This document shows positions 49,009 through 57,802 of a stretch of 64,000 nucleotides of DNA, one piece after another. Source of the stretch: Bacteroidota bacterium. GTDB taxonomy: Bacteria > Bacteroidota > Bacteroidia > AKYH767-A > OLB10. Each line of letters opens with the position of its first letter. Positions within the stretch are counted from its first letter, which is position 1. Made by a program: the position numbers and the translations under genes. A model generated the notes under the pieces. The model saw nothing but the letters and a program-made list of their open reading frames with translations, was not told where the DNA came from and did not search any database. Location: contig JADKDR010000007.1 of assembly GCA_016714535.1 (NCBI GenBank), forward strand, positions 156,973 to 220,972, in the 5' to 3' direction.

Positions 49009-49722
49009 CTAGGTTGATGATACACAACGAATAAGCATTCGCTTGGCCATGGGCAACAAAGTTGCATCGATAGGAATGCACAATTTACTTGAAACTAAAA
49101 AAGTAGCTGGATTAGGAAGTTGCTTAAACTGCCGCAACAAATCAAGTTTTATATTTTCAAACGAATTAGTAAGGGTTCGTTCATAACTGCATACGTAAGT
49201 GGTGTGTATACCACGATATTTTTCCTGATGATGTTCAAAAATAGAAACCTGATACGAATACACACGCGTTTCGCGTGTGTCACCATTACTCAAAAACATA
49301 TATCCTTCGAATGTATTGATAGGCAGTACACCCACCGGTCCTATTTGCAATTTGCTTTCTATGATTTCATATATTTTTTTGCCTTCGGCCATGTACTGCT
49401 CAAACTGTGGTATTGAAAAATTAATTATCAATTCAATTTCATTCATAACTTCATTATCGAAACTAATTTTTTCATATAGCGCTTTAAAAGTTGATAAATC
49501 GAAGCCAGTTAATTGTTCGGGTGTTTGTTTTTGAAATTGCAATTTATTGTTTTTTATCATTTGCACATTTCGATAATGCTCTATGAGGCTACTTAGGTGT
49601 GGGAATAACTCGGTATCGTTAAAACGCTCGCCAACATATTGCAGGTAAGCCAGCAACATATATTTTTTATATTCAAAATCAATATGCTTTTCGGTTATCC
49701 AGTTTGAACTAAGCGATTCCAT
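49009..49722 (-). CDS. conserved protein of unknown function
   Basis: A 237-residue soluble-looking protein without signal peptide or membrane segment. It is mainly helical in the first half (YMLLAYLQYVGERFNDTELFPHLSSLIEHYR), then has strand-rich segments (EGYMFLSNGDTRETRVYSYQVSIFEHH, YRGIHTTYVCSYERTLTNSFENIKLDLLRQF). I do not recognise a family. A 9-bp inverted repeat (ACACACGCG / CGCGTGTGT) lies in the coding sequence at 49260-49280. The nearest gene is the OmpA-like lipoprotein on the opposite strand. Confidence 0.6.
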   Translation of the reverse strand: MESLSSNWITEKHIDFEYKKYMLLAYLQYVGERFNDTELFPHLSSLIEHYRNVQMIKNNKLQFQKQTPEQLTGFDLSTFKALYEKISFDNEVMNEIELIINFSIPQFEQYMAEGKKIYEIIESKLQIGPVGVLPINTFEGYMFLSNGDTRETRVYSYQVSIFEHHQEKYRGIHTTYVCSYERTLTNSFENIKLDLLRQFKQLPNPATFLVSSKLCIPIDATLLPMAKRMLIRCVSST

Positions 49723-49847
49723 ACTCAACTTTTTTGTAAATATATCAAACGAATGATTGGATACTAAAAGTATTGGTCAAATTTCTTTTAAACGTTGAAT
49801 GTTCACAAATTAAGGCAAGCGGTATATGCACGACCTAAAGCAAATGG

Positions 49848-49855
49848 TACCTTTG
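49848..49855 (+). promoter_or_regulatory. candidate -7 promoter box of the OmpA-like gene
   Basis: TACCTTTG, a full TAnnTTTG match, 32 bp before the first possible Met codon (49887) and 50 bp before the preferred one (49905). Confidence 0.45.
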
Positions 49856-49904
49856 AAATAAATAAAAAAACAAAAAATCAGTAAAAATGATTGGTAACAA
49901 ACAA

Positions 49905-50927
49905 ATGCAAAAGATAAAACAACTCACGCTGGTGGCCTTATTGGCAATACTTTGTGGTTGCGTACCACAGCGACAATTTGAAGATTTACAATCGAGGCGC
50001 GACCGCTGCGAAGAAGAAAATTCGAGACTCAAAGCCCAATATGCTGAATATGAAACACAAACTAAGGAGTTGAAGCAACAGGTGGCAGAAAAAGATTTGG
50101 CTATTACACGATTAAAAAAAGATACGAGCGATCAGGCCCTAGCCATGTCGCGCATAAACAATCTGTACTCAGAACTTACTAAGAGCTATGACAAGCTTGT
50201 ACAAAACGAAGAAAAACTATCGCGCAGTAAAGACGAGGAAACTCGCAAAGCATTAACCGCTCTTGACCTAACGCGCGAGGATTTACTGCGCAAAGAAGAT
50301 GCTTTACGAAAATTAGAAAGTGATTTGAATGTAAAACAAAAATCGTTGGATGCTAACGAAAAAACACTTAACGAAGCGGACGCGCGACTAAAAGAAAAAG
50401 AAGCAAAAGTGTATGAATTGCAAGCGGCACTTGCACGCAAAGATAGTGCTGTAGCAGCGCTAAAAAACAAAGTAACCACCGCCTTAGCCGGATATAATAA
50501 TAACGGCTTGACCATTCATCAAAAAAATGGAAAAATATATGTATCGCTGGAAGAACGCCTGCTGTTTGCATCTGGAAGCACCACGGTAGATAAAAATGGC
50601 TTGCTTGCATTAAAAGAACTTTCAAAATTGCTAGGTGAAAATCCTGACATTAATGTATTGATAGAAGGGCACACCGATAACGTGCCTATTAAAGGTGGTG
50701 CTATTAAAGATAACTGGGACTTGAGTGTACTTCGTGCAACCTCCGTTGTGCGTGCCATTTTAAAGGATAGTAAGGTAGATGCTATGCGACTTACACCTGC
50801 CGGCAAAGGGGAATATAATCCGATTGATATAGGTTCAAGTGCAGATGCCCGCAAAAAGAATCGTAGGATAGAAGTCATATTAACTCCCAAACTTGATGAG
50901 GTATTTAAAATGATGGATACCAATTAA
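49905..50927 (+). CDS. OmpA-family lipoprotein with long coiled coil
   Basis: A 340-residue outer-membrane lipoprotein. Lipobox AILCGC with Cys19, then a coiled coil of about 160 residues (CEEENSRLKAQYAEYETQTKELKQQ ... LARKDSAVAALKNKV) that could span the periplasm. The C-terminal OmpA domain (from about residue 215) binds diaminopimelate in peptidoglycan: VSLEERLLFASGSTTVDKNG, NVLIEGHTDNVPI, NWDLSVLRATSVVRAI, KKNRRIEVIL. It links outer membrane to wall. Met at 49905 is preferred because it begins the lipoprotein signal; the frame opens at 49887. Confidence 0.9.
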   Translation: MQKIKQLTLVALLAILCGCVPQRQFEDLQSRRDRCEEENSRLKAQYAEYETQTKELKQQVAEKDLAITRLKKDTSDQALAMSRINNLYSELTKSYDKLVQNEEKLSRSKDEETRKALTALDLTREDLLRKEDALRKLESDLNVKQKSLDANEKTLNEADARLKEKEAKVYELQAALARKDSAVAALKNKVTTALAGYNNNGLTIHQKNGKIYVSLEERLLFASGSTTVDKNGLLALKELSKLLGENPDINVLIEGHTDNVPIKGGAIKDNWDLSVLRATSVVRAILKDSKVDAMRLTPAGKGEYNPIDIGSSADARKKNRRIEVILTPKLDEVFKMMDTN

Positions 50928-50950
50928 ATTTTGCTTCTGCAAAAGAACAC

Positions 50951-51757
50951 ATGAGTGAAGAAAAAGAAAACTATTTAACTGTAAACAAACAACTTTGGAA
51001 TGAGCGCACGGCACATCATTTCGATTCAAAATTTTATGATGTTGCCGGATTTAAGAATGGACAAAGTTCGCTAAATAGTATTGAGCTAGAGTTATTAGGA
51101 AATATAGCAGATAAAAAAATACTTCACCTTCAATGCCACTTTGGTATGGATACCATTTCGCTTGCGCGCCTTGGCGCGCAAGTTACCGGGGTTGATCTCA
51201 GCGATGCTGCTATTTCGCAAGCAACTAAATTGGCTGCTGAAACTCAAAGCCATGCACAGTTTCTGCTTTCAGATATCTACTCGCTTACGGCTAAACACAA
51301 TGAGCAATACGATATTGTATTTACAAGTTATGGCACCATAGGATGGCTGCCCGATCTTACTAAATGGGCGCAGGTGATTAACCACTTCTTGTTGCCAGGC
51401 GGCAAATTCCTACTCGTTGAATTTCATCCACTGGTTTGGATTTTCGATAATGCTTTCAAGTACATTCAATACAGCTACTTCAATAAAGAAGCGATTGTTG
51501 AAACCGAACACGGTACCTATGCTGATAAAAATGCTGCCATAGAAACAACAAGTATTACCTGGAATCACCCCTTAAGCGAAGTTATAAATAGCCTTATTAA
51601 ATGCGGGCTTCAAATTGAGGTGTTGCAGGAATACGATTACTCGCCCTACAATATACTTCCCGACATGATGGAAACAGAAAAAGGCAGGTACCAAATTGCA
51701 TCGGTGGGTGATAAAATGCCTTTAGTTTACGCCATTCTTGCAACAAAACCTTTGTAG
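50951..51757 (+). CDS. class I SAM-dependent methyltransferase
   Basis: A 268-residue methyltransferase. Motif I is ILHLQCHFGMDTISLARLGA with TGVDLSDAAI, then QFLLSDIYSL and the post-motif region LPGGKFLLVEFHP. The Gly-rich loop reads LQCHFG rather than the usual GxGxG, but this form is common in this subfamily. The substrate is unknown. It starts 23 bp after the OmpA-like gene on the same strand, so it is likely co-transcribed. Confidence 0.85.
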   Translation: MSEEKENYLTVNKQLWNERTAHHFDSKFYDVAGFKNGQSSLNSIELELLGNIADKKILHLQCHFGMDTISLARLGAQVTGVDLSDAAISQATKLAAETQSHAQFLLSDIYSLTAKHNEQYDIVFTSYGTIGWLPDLTKWAQVINHFLLPGGKFLLVEFHPLVWIFDNAFKYIQYSYFNKEAIVETEHGTYADKNAAIETTSITWNHPLSEVINSLIKCGLQIEVLQEYDYSPYNILPDMMETEKGRYQIASVGDKMPLVYAILATKPL

Positions 51758-51761
51758 CAGA

Positions 51762-52709
51762 TTATTCTACTACCAGTTTTTGAACTTGCTTGCTACGACC
51801 GAATTTAACGGTGAGTGTATATGTTCCCTTGCCCATGGCTCCCAACTTGAGGTCTTGATTCATCTTTCCTTCAAAGCCGTCCTGTTGTATCATCCACACC
51901 ATTTGCCCACGAGCATTTACTACTTCCATTGACAAATCATTTTTACTCTGACAGGTAGCTTCAATCGTAAAATCTCCCTTGCTTGGATTGGGATAAACGC
52001 TGATCATTAAGCTACTTGTTGTTGACTTTGAATTTTTGTTGCTTTTTGTAACAACGGTTTTTTCCTCTTTAATATGTTGCTTGGGTTTACTATCATTTAT
52101 GTCGATGTGTATACGCATGTTGCCTTGTTCCAACTCACGCATCGCTTTTTCAATTTCCTTTTCAGCTTGCTCAATATTCCTTTTCAGGTCTCGCTCCGCT
52201 TCAGGCGACAACCCTTTGTAATCAAAATTTATTCTAAAGCCTTCGCCAGTGGTATCAATATTAAAATCAAAAGCCCGCAAAGCTTCCTCTTCTATCCTTT
52301 TCATTTTTTCGGTATCAATATCGAAGTCAAACTCATAATGCCTACCATTAATATCGATATCTAATCCATCTTTAAGTTTGCTCAATTCAACCTCCAGCTC
52401 GCGACTAAATTTCTTTAGGTCTTTAGATGATTCGTGCAAGGTCTCTTCCATTTCTTCTAATCTCCTTTGCACCGCCTCGGTGCTTACATCTACATCTACA
52501 CTTGATGCATGCTCATTTTCAAGCTCCTGCTCCTTCATAAACTTTTGAAATTCAGACTCGCTGCTTAGGATAGTGTCAATCTTTGTTTTCTTACCGTTTA
52601 CTTCTCTTTCAATTTTTACATGAATTTGCTTATTGCCATCGTCTTGTGCCTTGATATAAGGTGATAGTGACAACACTGCACCCGCTACTAAAAATAGAAA
52701 TTTACGCAT
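51762..52709 (-). CDS. T9SS protein with charged coiled-coil body
   Basis: A 315-residue protein. Signal peptide (KFLFLVAGAVLSLSPYIKAQ), then a strongly charged body in which amphipathic helices (AVQRRLEEMEETLHESSKDL; RIEEEALRAFDFNID; RDLKRNIEQAEKEIEKAMREL) alternate with strand-like Asp/Ile/Phe blocks (GLDIDINGRHYEFDFDID; GNMRIHIDIND). It ends in a T9SS sorting domain (VYPNPSKGDFTIEAT, VNARGQMVWMI, GKGTYTLTVKFG). The 3' end abuts the methyltransferase (4 bp) on the other strand. A minus-strand TATTTTTG box at 52744-52751 may be its -7 element. It lies beside the histidine kinase gene; function unknown. Confidence 0.75.
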   Translation of the reverse strand: MRKFLFLVAGAVLSLSPYIKAQDDGNKQIHVKIEREVNGKKTKIDTILSSESEFQKFMKEQELENEHASSVDVDVSTEAVQRRLEEMEETLHESSKDLKKFSRELEVELSKLKDGLDIDINGRHYEFDFDIDTEKMKRIEEEALRAFDFNIDTTGEGFRINFDYKGLSPEAERDLKRNIEQAEKEIEKAMRELEQGNMRIHIDINDSKPKQHIKEEKTVVTKSNKNSKSTTSSLMISVYPNPSKGDFTIEATCQSKNDLSMEVVNARGQMVWMIQQDGFEGKMNQDLKLGAMGKGTYTLTVKFGRSKQVQKLVVE

Positions 52710-52863
52710 AACTTTAGGTTTTGATAATTTAATAACTTAGACACAAAAATATTTTTGATTGTTACACCCCTGTGTTAAGTTCCTTACAAAGTGCTGTTAA
52801 TCTTAGGTTAATATACATTTTAACAATTATGAAGAATGTAATTTTACGTTGTAATATCAATCT

Positions 52864-54570
52864 ATGAACCAGAGTTTCTCATTAATGAACAAATCCGTAT
52901 TCAATGCCATTATTGTCATTATGTGTTCGGCATTACTTGGTTTGATAGCATTGCAGGCTTATTGGATTAATCACGATTTTCAACTTAAAGAACAGCAGTT
53001 TGACCAAATGGTATCTTCAGCCATGAACCAAACGGTAGAAAAAATTGACTATGCCGAAACCTATAAGCTGATGTCAGAAGTGGGATTAATAAAAGAAGAC
53101 ACGATTGATTTATTCCATGATACGGCCATAGTAAACGAAATAGGCATAGATGATGACCTCGAATTTTATGAACAACAAGGAACGGATTATGGTAAATCGA
53201 AACTTAGTTCAGGCACAGGCAAGCAACTGGTAATGGAAGAAATAAAGGATGGCAAACGAATTAAACGAATCATACAAGAGTATGATAGCACCACGTTTTG
53301 GCCGGCCTTATCGCTTCGGGTAAATGACAAGCGTATACAAAGCATTACACACACTGAACCTGTAAAATCATGAAGCTCTGTTGAGGATGAATATAAGTTC
53401 CAGATGCGCGATAAAATTGATAAAGTTAGTAAGGTGTTAATCGAAATGAATCGCAAGTTTGGTCAGGATACGTTAGCTATATGGCAGCGGATAGATACTA
53501 ATAAATTACAACAGACACTTGCTGCCGACTTCATCGAAAACGGCATTGACCTGCAATTTAATTATGGTGTAGTTAATGAAGACTCCAACACGATTACGTA
53601 TTCAAAAAGCAAAAAAGAAATTACCGAGTTGCAAAATTCAAAGTACCGCGTTCATCTCTTTCCAAATAAACTTTTTGCATCGCCTGAGATGCTGGTGGTA
53701 AACTTTCATGGTAAACTAAATTACATTTTTGCAACATTGTGGCCATTGGTACTATGCTCATTTGTACTTACCTTGATTGTAATACTTGGCATATTTTACA
53801 CCATACACACCATTATCAGACAAAAGAAACTTGCTGATATAAAGAATGACTTTATCAATAACATGACACACGAGTTTAAAACTCCGATTGCTACCATAGG
53901 GATTGCTACCGATACACTTAAAAACCCACGTGTTTATTCTGATCACGAAAAAATGTCCTTTTACACGGATATAATAAAACAGGAAAACGAACGTATGAAT
54001 AAGCAGGTAAGCAAAGTATTGCAGATGGCTCAGATAGACAAAGGTGAAGTTAAGTACAGTTACGAAACGGTAAATGTGCACGACCTGCTTGAACACATTG
54101 TACAGTCGGTACAATTGCAGGTGGAACAAAAAGAAGGCAAGATAACATACATCAATGAGGCTAAAAATTATTTTCTGTCTGCAGATATTACGCACTTTGG
54201 CAATACGCTAAATAACTTAATTGATAATGCCATAAAATATGCTCCGGTAAAGCCCGATATAAAGATTAAAATGTGGAACACCGGTGACTCGCTTCTTATA
54301 AGCATTAAAGACAATGGTATGGGCATGAATAGTGATATACAAAAAAGAATATTCGATAAATTCTACCGGGCCACAACCGGCAACCTGCATGATGTAAAAG
54401 GTTTTGGTTTGGGATTAAGTTATGCAAAGGCCATTGTGGATGATATGTCGGGGTTTATAAATGTTGAAAGCGCACCCGATAAAGGAAGTACCTTTACAGT
54501 AATATTGCCGCTAAGTGCAAATAATGTATCCGAAGAAAAAAACATAACTAACGAAACACTAGTTTCATAA
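52864..54570 (+). CDS. sensor histidine kinase, in-frame TGA at 53371
   Basis: Two-membrane-helix sensor kinase, about 568 residues. First helix at about 13-33, a periplasmic region, second helix at about 288-312 (LWPLVLCSFVLTLIVILGIFYTI). HisKA motif FINNMTHEFKTPIATI with phospho-acceptor His336; HATPase motifs NLIDNAIKYAP, SIKDNGMGMN, IFDKFYR, GFGLGLSYAKAI. The frame is the same before and after 53371-53373, where a single TGA interrupts the periplasmic part (Lys-Ser, stop, Ser-Ser-Val-Glu). A substitution error or a true nonsense mutation would both fit. The response-regulator gene follows 13 bp later. Confidence 0.9.
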
Positions 54571-54583
54571 AATAAATAAAAAC

Positions 54584-55282
54584 ATGGGAAGTAAAGCTCA
54601 AAAAATTTTATTGGTAGAAGATGATTTCAACTTTGGCAATGTGCTAAAAAATTATCTGGAACTAAACGACTACAATGTAACCCTGGCGCGTGATGGCAAT
54701 GAGGGTCTCGATGCATTTTACAAACACAAATATGAGTTATGTCTGCTTGATGTGATGATGCCAAAAAAAGATGGTTTTACACTTGCGAAAGAAATTCGCC
54801 ATCATAATGCCAATGTACCTATCGTATTTCTTACTGCCAAAAGCATGAAAGAAGATATGATTAATGGGTTTCAGCATGGTGCAGATGATTATATCACCAA
54901 ACCATTTGACTCAGATGTGCTTTTGCTAAAAGTAAAAGCATTGCTTAAGCGTGCAAGCGAAAGTTTTATCATGCATGATCAAAATGATTTTTCAATTGGG
55001 AAATATAATTTTGATTATAAAACACGTGAAATAAAATTAGGGGAAGAAAAGCATCAGTTATCGCCAAAGGAAGCAGACTTGTTGAAGATGTTGTGCATAC
55101 ATAAGAATGATGTAATGCCTCGCGAAAAAGCACTGAAAGCGATTTGGGGAGACGATAATTATTTCACAGGACGCAGTATGGATGTGTTTATTACTAAGCT
55201 ACGTAAGTATTTGAAAAATGATCCGGGAGTTGATATCATCAACATACCTGGTAAAGGATTTAGATTGCAAATAGTAGAGTAA
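54584..55282 (+). CDS. OmpR-type response regulator
   Basis: A 232-residue two-domain regulator. The receiver domain has acidic pair VEDD, phospho-acceptor Asp56 in LLDVMMPKKDG, and Lys in YITKPFD. The C-terminal winged helix has LSPKEADLLKMLCIHKNDVMPREKALKAIWGDDNYFTGRSMDVFITKLRKYL and GKGFRL. It is paired with the upstream kinase by a 13-bp gap. The pair resembles RprX/RprY of Bacteroides by layout; I do not assign the name. A hairpin at 55361 ends the unit. Confidence 0.94.
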   Translation: MGSKAQKILLVEDDFNFGNVLKNYLELNDYNVTLARDGNEGLDAFYKHKYELCLLDVMMPKKDGFTLAKEIRHHNANVPIVFLTAKSMKEDMINGFQHGADDYITKPFDSDVLLLKVKALLKRASESFIMHDQNDFSIGKYNFDYKTREIKLGEEKHQLSPKEADLLKMLCIHKNDVMPREKALKAIWGDDNYFTGRSMDVFITKLRKYLKNDPGVDIINIPGKGFRLQIVE

Positions 55283-55360
55283 TATTGTCTACAAAAAATG
55301 CTTTAAAAAAATCTCCTGCGTCACAGCAAAAATTAAATTAAGCATAGCCATGCGCTGCAA

Positions 55361-55402
55361 GCCCCTTGTGTCAAGTTGATTGAGCAGGGGGCATTTAGTT
55401 TT
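55361..55402 (+). terminator. terminator-like hairpin after the response regulator
   Basis: GCCCCTTG (55361-55368) pairs with CAGGGGGC (55385-55392), 8 bp with one G:T, followed by ATTTAGTTTTGT. It is duplicated at 60295. The 16-base loop is long, so strength is uncertain. Confidence 0.55.
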
Positions 55403-55561
55403 GTATTAATTAGCGTAGTGATGTATCGTAATGTAAATTTTTCATTTCAACTCATCACTTTTATCTCTTCATTTATTACTTTGATTGAGAAGCTTAAGTA
55501 TACTAATTTTTTACTGAGAAAATATTTTTATCTTATTGCAAAATGTAATAAGATTATTCAA

Positions 55562-55569
55562 TAACTTTA
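55562..55569 (+). promoter_or_regulatory. candidate -7 box before the heptamer gene, copy 1
   Basis: TAACTTTA, one mismatch to TAnnTTTG, 30 bp before ATG 55600, with a TTG at 55536-55538. The same sequence stands before the second copy. This supports ATG 55600 as the intended start, upstream of the repeat. Confidence 0.35.
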
Positions 55570-55599
55570 CGTATCCTTAAATTTAAAAAACAGAAAGTC

Positions 55600-57767
55600 A
55601 TGCCACACAACTCAAAGTTCAAAGTTCAAACTTCAAACTTCAAAGTTCAAAGTTCAAACTAAGACTTGCTAAATCAGTACTATTAATTGCATTCTTGATT
55701 ATTACCGCGCGCTGCACTTTTGCACAAATGAATGTAACGCTAACCCCAAGTAATTATAATGGTAATAACATCAGTTGCTTTGGTGCACAGGATGGAAGTA
55801 TTAATGTAACTGTTAGTGGAGGTATTCCACCTTACACGTATAATTGGAGTAATGGGTTTACTAGTCCCAATGCAATTGAACTTCCGGCAGGATATTATCG
55901 CCTTACTGTGCGAGATGCGGCACTAAATTCTGTTGTTAAAGAAATTACATTAATCGAACCAGAACAACAACTATGAATTGCAGGTGTATGAATTTCCGAA
56001 TGGATATAATGTTAGCTGCTATAATTGTTACAACGGTAGCGTAACGGTAACCATATATGGAGGCACCGCTCCCTATACACCTTTATGGGATGATGGCAAT
56101 ACTAATATTAACCGAACAAGCCTTGGTGCGGGGATTATTGCAGCTGAAATTATTGACCTAAATGGCTGTAAAGCCTTCATCGAAAGAACTGAAATTAGCC
56201 AGCCAGAGCGTAGTGACTGGACGATGAATGGGAACACAAATTCCAATCCTACTAATAATTTTATTGGAACCAAAGATAATCAGGATTTGATTTTTCCAGA
56301 CAAATAATTTAGAAGCACTAAGGATAAAATCTAATGGAATGATTGCCATTAACAACTTGGCAGGCATTGGTAATAGAGTATTGTCAGTTGATTATTTGGG
56401 AAATATTATTCCACTTGGGTCTTATTCAAAACCTTGCCAAACTTCATCAATTGAAACTTGGTTTGTTGGTGGAAATTGGTTTCCTGCTCAAGGCGTTTCT
56501 AATCCATTGTTTTTTGGAACTTGTACTAATCATGATCTTGCAATTGGCATAAATGCTAATACTCACATGTATATTACTCAAAATAAAATTGGAGTTGGAA
56601 CAACAACTCCATCGAAAAAATTGAAGTTGCCTCAGAATTAAGAGTGATTGATGCTAATATGCAAAATCTATTCGATATTGAAGTTAATTCTTCAACTACC
56701 CAACTAAATTCAACGAAAACTCTTAGTATAAATTCCTTAAGTCATGCTGACATAATTTTTTGATGGAAACATGATAGTTAATTCAGGAAAAATAGGTGTT
56801 GGATTAACCAATCCACTTGAAAAAATGCAAATTGGTGATTTATGGACATTTCATGATGGGGGTAATAAAGTAATTGGATATAACTATCATTGGGATTCTG
56901 GTGATAAAAGGATAAACAATTCGTTACCTTCGAGTGGAATTTATTTCGATGATAACGGAGGAATAAAAATTAAAACTTCGAGCAACATAAATAACAATAA
57001 TATTGTTTGGCTTGATGGCATTATTGTCGACAACGAAGGAAATGTTGGCATTGGAGGCTCACCAAGTCTAAATAGTTACCATAAGTTATCTGTAAATGGT
57101 TTATACGTTCCGAAGAATTAAAGTCAAATAATCAAAAGATGCAATCGTTATTGCAAGGTATGATGGCACCTTGGATGTAGGTCCGCAAATTACTAATGAT
57201 CCAAATAAATTTTTTAAATGCGGAAGGTGTTTTTTTTTTTTTCAAGTAATGTAAACGGTTGGACGCGAAAATGGAAATATTATACAAGCTGATTTAAATG
57301 CGCAGGTAAGCATTGGAGTCACAGGAATTGGCGCATATAAATTATTGCGGGCTATACCCAATTAGAAAGATTAGATATTAATGCTAACAGTGGATTAAAT
57401 GTAAATCTTCATGTAAATAGCGATACTTGTCTTGATGGCGAAGTTGGTATTGGATGCCCTCCGGGCAGGATATCAGCTAGTAGTTCATGGCAAAGGAGGG
57501 TTTCGAGAAATTATCATAACAAATGGTAGTGGATGGCCTGATTATGTCTTTGATTCAAGTTATAAATTAATGTCATTGAATGATTTGGAATTATTTATAG
57601 CTAAAAATGGACATTTACCGGATATATCATCGGCAAAGGACATTGATTCAAATTCAGGTTATAATTTACACACAAACAATGTTCAGCTATTAAAAAAGAT
57701 CGAAGAATTAACCTTATATATTATTGCTCTTAATAAGGAGATAGATTTATTAAAAAAACTCAAATAA
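55600..57767 (+). CDS. SprB-repeat/tail-fibre-like surface protein A, disrupted
   Basis: Start ATG 55600 is followed by CCACACAACTC and six heptamers, which lead out of frame. The signal peptide (KLRLAKSVLLIAFLIITARCTFAQ) lies in another frame. Next come SprB-type repeats (SINVTVSGGIPPYTYNWSNG, LPAGYYRLTVRDA; GSVTVTIYGGTAPYTPLWDDG), then tail-fibre-like segments (NKIGVGTTTPSKK, GNVGIGGSPSLNSYHKLSVNGL), and a C-terminal coiled coil (LMSLNDLELFIAKNGHLPDI, LLKKIEELTLYIIALNKEIDLL) of the kind found in trimeric fibres. Six or more breaks occur (near 55970, 56296, 56625, 56760, 57120-57440), several in homopolymers including a run of 13 T at 57230. Either a pseudogene or poor sequence in a real gene. 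Confidence 0.65.
55614..55655 (+). repeat. heptanucleotide tandem repeat, 6 units
   Basis: Six units of AAA(G/C)TTC: two AAAGTTC, two AAACTTC, two AAAGTTC, beginning 14 nt from the A of ATG 55600. From that ATG to the signal-peptide codon AAA-CTA at 55656 is 56 nt, 2 mod 3. Seven units would restore the frame. The other copy has eight. Confidence 0.85.
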
Positions 57768-57802
57768 CCTGATTTCAATTTAATTCTAAAAAATTATTAA
57801 AA

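Larger units (their letters stand above)
55328..56127 (+). repeat. duplicated 5' cassette, copy 1
   Basis: About 800 bp nearly identical to 60262-61079: hairpin terminator, AT-rich leader, promoter, start codon, heptamer repeat, signal peptide and SprB-type domains. Differences: one non-coding patch (about 55396-55437), the number of heptamers, two short indels, and single-base changes that grow more frequent after about 55990. Beyond 56127 the two copies diverge. Confidence 0.85.

Noticed and set aside
49260..49280. GC-rich inverted repeat ACACACGCG / CGCGTGTGT
   Set aside because: It lies in the middle of a coding sequence with no sign of a repeat family; probably chance.
57230..57242. Run of 13 T as a poly-T phase-variation tract
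   Set aside because: It coincides with a stretch full of other frame breaks in the same gene; a homopolymer-length error is more likely than a real switch.
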